Of a stretch of 64,000 nucleotides of DNA, positions 61,157-64,000 are shown piece by piece. Source of the stretch: JBGAPI01 sp044221335. Its GTDB lineage: Bacteria; Pseudomonadota; Gammaproteobacteria; Xanthomonadales; Ahniellaceae. A model generated the notes under the pieces. It was not told the DNA's origin. It saw nothing but the letters and a program-made list of their open reading frames with translations, and did no database searches. Position 1 is the first letter of the stretch. Every line of letters starts with the position of its first letter. Position numbers and translations under genes: made by a program. Where the stretch lies: assembly GCA_044221335.1 (NCBI GenBank), contig JBGAPI010000020.1, forward strand, positions 20,532 to 84,531, given 5' to 3'.

Positions 61157-62989
61157 ATGCGCCGCACCCTGCTCGTCGTTCTGCTGTGCCAGGCCCTCCA
61201 TGCCGGCGACAGCGTCGCCGCCACCTATGCGTCCGTGCAGGACGGCGAGTTCTACTGCGCGCCCGCGGGAACGATCTGCTCCTTCGGCCTGACGCCGGGC
61301 AGCGCCGACGTCGCCGTCGTGCAGCACGTCGTCAGCGTCAACGGCAACGGCACTCCGGCGCCGCCCAATCCGCTGGTCACCGGCAAGGTCAACGTGACGG
61401 CCGGCACCTTCGGCATCTACAGCGGCATGCGCCTCGTGTTCGACGGCGGCAGCTGGACGGGTGGCGCACTCGACGCCTGCTGCAGCGGTGGCGGCGTGTG
61501 GGCCAACCAGGGGCAGCTCGAGATCGGTGCCGCGGCCCTGCCGGTGTTCCGCGGGGTCCTGGAGAACAATGGCACCCTGAAGCTCTTGCCCGCGTCGAGC
61601 CTGTACTGGAACGTCGGCAATGGCGGGGGCAAGGTCGCCAATCTCACCACCCAGGCGGCGCCCGCCGTTCTGCAGCTCGACGGCGATGGACGCATCCGCG
61701 GCAACGTGGTGGTCACCAACGAAGGCATCCTGCGCAAGACGGGCGCCGGCATCGCGGTGCTGGCGGAAAACGTCGCCAACCGCGGTCACTCGTCGATCTA
61801 TCCGGGGCGGATCGAGGTCCAGTCCGGCTCCCTCGCCGTCGCCGACGACAGCGACGGCAACCAGGGGGTGCTCTACAACGAAGGGGCGACGATCCAGGTC
61901 GCCGGCGGTGCGGTGATGGCGATCCGCGACGGCGGCGACCTCCGCCTGGTGCCGGAGGCGGGCGCGACGGTCGCCTACACCACGACCGGCAGCGGCGGCG
62001 GCACCCTGCGCCTCGAGCCCGGCGGCACGCTGTACGGCGCGCAACTGCTGCCGGACTTCAGCGAGGCGGCCCGGATCGACTTTCCGCCGGGCTTCTTCCA
62101 GTGGAGCGGTGGCGTCATTCTCGACAACGCGTTGAGGAACCTCGGCGAGATCGACATCGTCGGGCCGGCGGATCACGTGATCGGGGCGGACCTGCGCAAC
62201 GCCGGGACGCTGGTGCTCGATACCGATCACCTGTCGATCTCCGGCTACCTGCGGCTGCTTCCGGGCAGCCTGCTCGATGCCCAGGACGGCGCGACGCTGC
62301 AATCGGGAGGCGGTAATCCGCGCCTGTTCGTCGACGGCACTCTCCGCAAGCGCGCCGGTGCGGGCAGCCTCGTCGTCAGCGCGCTGAGCCTGGAGGGCAG
62401 TGGCACGGTGGAAGTGAACGGCGGCCGGCTCGCGTTGCCCGAGATCGGCAGCTTCTACCGGATGAACAATTTCCACGGCACGGTGATGTTGATCGGCGGC
62501 GCCCAGCTCGACAGCAGCGGCGGCGTGCTGCAGATCGAGGATCAGGCGAAGGTGACCGGCGTCGGCAGCATCAGCCCGGATCCGGTCGAACAGCGCGGCA
62601 CGCTCGAGCCAGGGGCGCCGTACGGCACCGTCACGGTCGGCGGCGGGCTGTCGCAGCAGAACACGGCGGTCACCCGCATCGCGATCGGCGGCTCCCAGGC
62701 GGCCAGCCAGGCGCTGCTGCAGGTGAACGGCGATCTCTATGCCCAGGGCGTGCTGAAGGTGAACTTCCGCGATGGCTTCGCGCCGCAGGCGGGGCAGAGC
62801 TTCGACCTGATCGGCTTCGGCGGGAACCTGACCACCAGTGTGGCCAACTACGCGGTGACCATCGAGGGGCTGGTGCCGGGCTTCCGCTACAACCTGACTC
62901 AGTCGGCGCAGAAGACAGTGCGGCTGACGGCGCTGTCGACGGGGGTATCGCTCGCGGACTTCACTTTCGCGGACGGCTTCGAGGACTGA
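61157..62989 (+). CDS. Secreted beta-rich repeat protein with C-terminal FADGFED tail
   Basis: 610 residues. ATG 61157 has GGAGACC upstream and gives a signal peptide (MRRTLLVVLLCQALHAGDSV then AA). The rest is glycine-rich with regular beta-helix-like strands (GTLKLLPASSLYWNVGNGGG, GRIRGNVVVTNEGILRKTGA, GTLVLDTDHLSISGYLRLLP) resembling the passenger parts of autotransporter or haemagglutinin-like proteins, but no barrel follows. The end reads SLADFTFADGFED, the tail shared with two other proteins here. The last 29 bases overlap the convergent exonuclease gene. Likely surface or extracellular; function unknown. Confidence 0.78.
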   Translation: MRRTLLVVLLCQALHAGDSVAATYASVQDGEFYCAPAGTICSFGLTPGSADVAVVQHVVSVNGNGTPAPPNPLVTGKVNVTAGTFGIYSGMRLVFDGGSWTGGALDACCSGGGVWANQGQLEIGAAALPVFRGVLENNGTLKLLPASSLYWNVGNGGGKVANLTTQAAPAVLQLDGDGRIRGNVVVTNEGILRKTGAGIAVLAENVANRGHSSIYPGRIEVQSGSLAVADDSDGNQGVLYNEGATIQVAGGAVMAIRDGGDLRLVPEAGATVAYTTTGSGGGTLRLEPGGTLYGAQLLPDFSEAARIDFPPGFFQWSGGVILDNALRNLGEIDIVGPADHVIGADLRNAGTLVLDTDHLSISGYLRLLPGSLLDAQDGATLQSGGGNPRLFVDGTLRKRAGAGSLVVSALSLEGSGTVEVNGGRLALPEIGSFYRMNNFHGTVMLIGGAQLDSSGGVLQIEDQAKVTGVGSISPDPVEQRGTLEPGAPYGTVTVGGGLSQQNTAVTRIAIGGSQAASQALLQVNGDLYAQGVLKVNFRDGFAPQAGQSFDLIGFGGNLTTSVANYAVTIEGLVPGFRYNLTQSAQKTVRLTALSTGVSLADFTFADGFED

Positions 62990-63560
62990 AGGGGATGTCG
63001 CGCAGCGAATTCCCGGCGCGCAGCATGTTGCAGAACAGGGCGCCCTGTTCGATCGCGTCGTCCAGCGCCACGTGCGTGTGCGGGAGCGGGTCGAACCAGT
63101 TCTTCGGCATGTTGCGCTTGGTCGCGTCGCGGAACGGCGAGCCGAGGACGGCCATCGCGTAGGACTTCATGTCCAGCGCGGAATGGCTGAACGGACTGTC
63201 CCCGGTGAAGCGGATCAGATACCAGTAGACGAACAGGAAATCGAAGCCGGCCGGATAGGCGACGAACACCGGACGCCCCGGCAGGGTCCCGATCCAGGCG
63301 ACGTAGCGCGCCATCGCGGCCGCCGGCGGCTCGAGGTCGCGGCGGCAGACCGCCCAGGCTTCCGGCTGTGTCTGCCACCAGGCGGCGGTCTTCGGGTGCG
63401 CGGTCGCCCCGTCCAGGGTTTCGAGGTTCGCGGTGAAGGTCGAGAGCAGCTGCTTGTCGGCGCTGTAGGCGGCCGAGGCGAAGCTCAGCATGGAATGCGG
63501 GCCGGGAATCGGGCCGTCCGTCTCGACGTCGGTGCTGACGTAGGTCTCGGGCGTGGGCAT
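62961..63560 (-). CDS. DEDD-family 3'-5' exonuclease-like protein
   Basis: 199 residues from ATG 63560. It starts YVSTDVETDGPIPGPHSMLS, the ExoI (D-x-E) motif. VFVAYPAGFDFLFVYWYLIR carries the second acidic motif (F-D), and HTHVALDDAIEQGALFCNML carries the third (H-x-A-L-x-D-A), so all DEDDh acidic and histidine positions appear present. It probably trims RNA or DNA 3' ends; no more specific name is safe. The stop lies inside the coding end of the convergent secreted-protein gene. Confidence 0.82.
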   Translation of the reverse strand: MPTPETYVSTDVETDGPIPGPHSMLSFASAAYSADKQLLSTFTANLETLDGATAHPKTAAWWQTQPEAWAVCRRDLEPPAAAMARYVAWIGTLPGRPVFVAYPAGFDFLFVYWYLIRFTGDSPFSHSALDMKSYAMAVLGSPFRDATKRNMPKNWFDPLPHTHVALDDAIEQGALFCNMLRAGNSLRDIPFSPRSRPRK

Positions 63561-63568
63561 GCATCGAT

Positions 63569-63700
63569 TGTAGGAGCGACGTGAGCCGCGATGCTCCTGT
63601 GGGAGGGGCGCGAGCCCCGATGCTCTGGCGCGGGATCGGAGTCCGGAGCTTCGGGGCTTGCGCGCCTCGTACATCGGGACTTGCGTCCCTCCTGCAGCGA
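63569..63700. repeat. Second REP-like family, several units
   Basis: TGTAGGAGCGACGTGAGCCG, then TGTGGGAGGGGCGCGAGC and, inverted, TCGGGGCTTGCGCGCCTC and TCGGGACTTGCGTCCCTCC. Same kind as at 15281-15365. Confidence 0.65.
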
Positions 63701-63710
63701 ATGGGCCAAA

Positions 63711-63738
63711 GAAAAAGGCCGCATCCCTGCGGCCTTTC
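63711..63738 (-). terminator. Terminator of the gene at the right edge
   Basis: Leftward: AAAGGCCGCA/TGCGGCCTTT with a 4-base loop, then TTCTTT, about 50 bases past the stop at 63787. Confidence 0.88.
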
Positions 63739-63786
63739 TCCTTGCCGGATCGACTGGGGGCGATCTGGCGGGTGTGTGCTCTACCC

Positions 63787-64000
63787 TCAGTTGACCGTGA
63801 GGGTCACGTCGTCGACCAGGAACGAGGTCTGCAGGCTGCTGTCCTCGGTCGCGGTGAACCTCACCGAGACGGTCTGGCCGATGTAGGCCGTCGCGTCGCA
63901 GGTGTAGGCGACGTAGGCCGTGCCCTTGTTGAGGTTCGACAGGCTGGTGCAGGTCTTCAGCACGGTGCCCGAGGCGTTGACGATCGCCACGGTGAGCTTG
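63787..64000 (-). CDS. C-terminal beta-sandwich of an exported protein (partial)
   Basis: Only the last 70 residues are in the window. They read KLTVAIVNASGTVLKTCTSL, then GTAYVAYTCDATAYIGQTVS, VRFTATEDSSLQTSFLVDDV and TLTVN at the end: a jelly-roll-like domain of the sort found at the C-terminus of secreted peptidases in Lysobacter and relatives (V-x-F-T-x-T-E-D-S-S-L-Q-T-S-F). The main domain lies beyond the edge. It does not end in the DGFE tail. Confidence 0.65.
   Translation of the reverse strand, partial: KLTVAIVNASGTVLKTCTSLSNLNKGTAYVAYTCDATAYIGQTVSVRFTATEDSSLQTSFLVDDVTLTVN

Overview
The window is GC-rich bacterial DNA. It has dense codon bias, genes on both strands, many overlapping stop/start pairs, three tRNA genes, no rRNA and no intact transposase or phage genes. 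The mix points to a gammaproteobacterium of the Lysobacterales/Xanthomonadales (Dokdonella-, Lysobacter- or Wenzhouxiangella-like): rlmM, kbp/ygaU, uvrB, ppnN, grxD, sodB, an Oar-type TonB-dependent receptor, two S9 peptidases, an IPTL-like sorted protein, a TIGR02999-type ECF sigma factor with a Ser/Thr kinase, and REP-like palindromes headed by GTAG. Genus assignment is inference.

Layout. 0-5 kb: tail of a nucleoside deaminase, rlmM, a TVP38/DedA-type membrane protein and a transmembrane Ser/Thr kinase ending in Sel1 repeats. 5-8.2 kb: ABC exporter (FtsX-type permease plus LolD/MacB-like ATPase) on the minus strand. 8.3-10.7 kb: a tightly overlapped operon of a secreted DUF1579-like protein, a LytS-type histidine kinase and a LytTR response regulator. 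10.8-14.1 kb: a large secreted choice-of-anchor-D repeat protein and a small secreted protein. 14.2-18.6 kb: tRNA-Val, kbp, uvrB, a FimT/GspH pseudopilin and tRNA-Asn. 18.6-28.6 kb: a giant 3049-residue surface repeat protein translationally coupled to an IPTL-like membrane-anchored protein. 28.8-35 kb: small exported proteins, a TetR-controlled membrane gene pair, repeat arrays around an AT-richer lipoprotein gene, ppnN and a cNMP-binding/rhodanese protein. 35-46 kb: Oar-type receptor, grxD-SDR-marC operon, sodB, tandem S9 peptidases, tRNA-Lys. 46-51 kb: mostly small hypothetical membrane or secreted proteins, one extremely acidic, and a YidD-like protein. 51-58 kb: an operon of a Tat-signal methyltransferase, a polytopic spermidine-synthase-like protein and an alpha/beta hydrolase, then an MHS-type MFS transporter and a GNAT acetyltransferase. 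58-64 kb: ECF sigma factor plus Ser/Thr kinase-TPR protein, a secreted beta-rich protein, a DEDD exonuclease and the tail of a secreted protein.

Two threads run through the window. First, three exported proteins of unrelated architecture end in the same extreme C-terminal tail (FKDGFE, FKDGFE, FADGFED). This looks like a sorting or secretion tag for which I know no named family. Second, REP-like palindromes headed by GTAG/CTAG sit exactly at gene ends, and their TAG is used as the stop codon of at least seven genes; one palindrome terminates two convergent genes at once.
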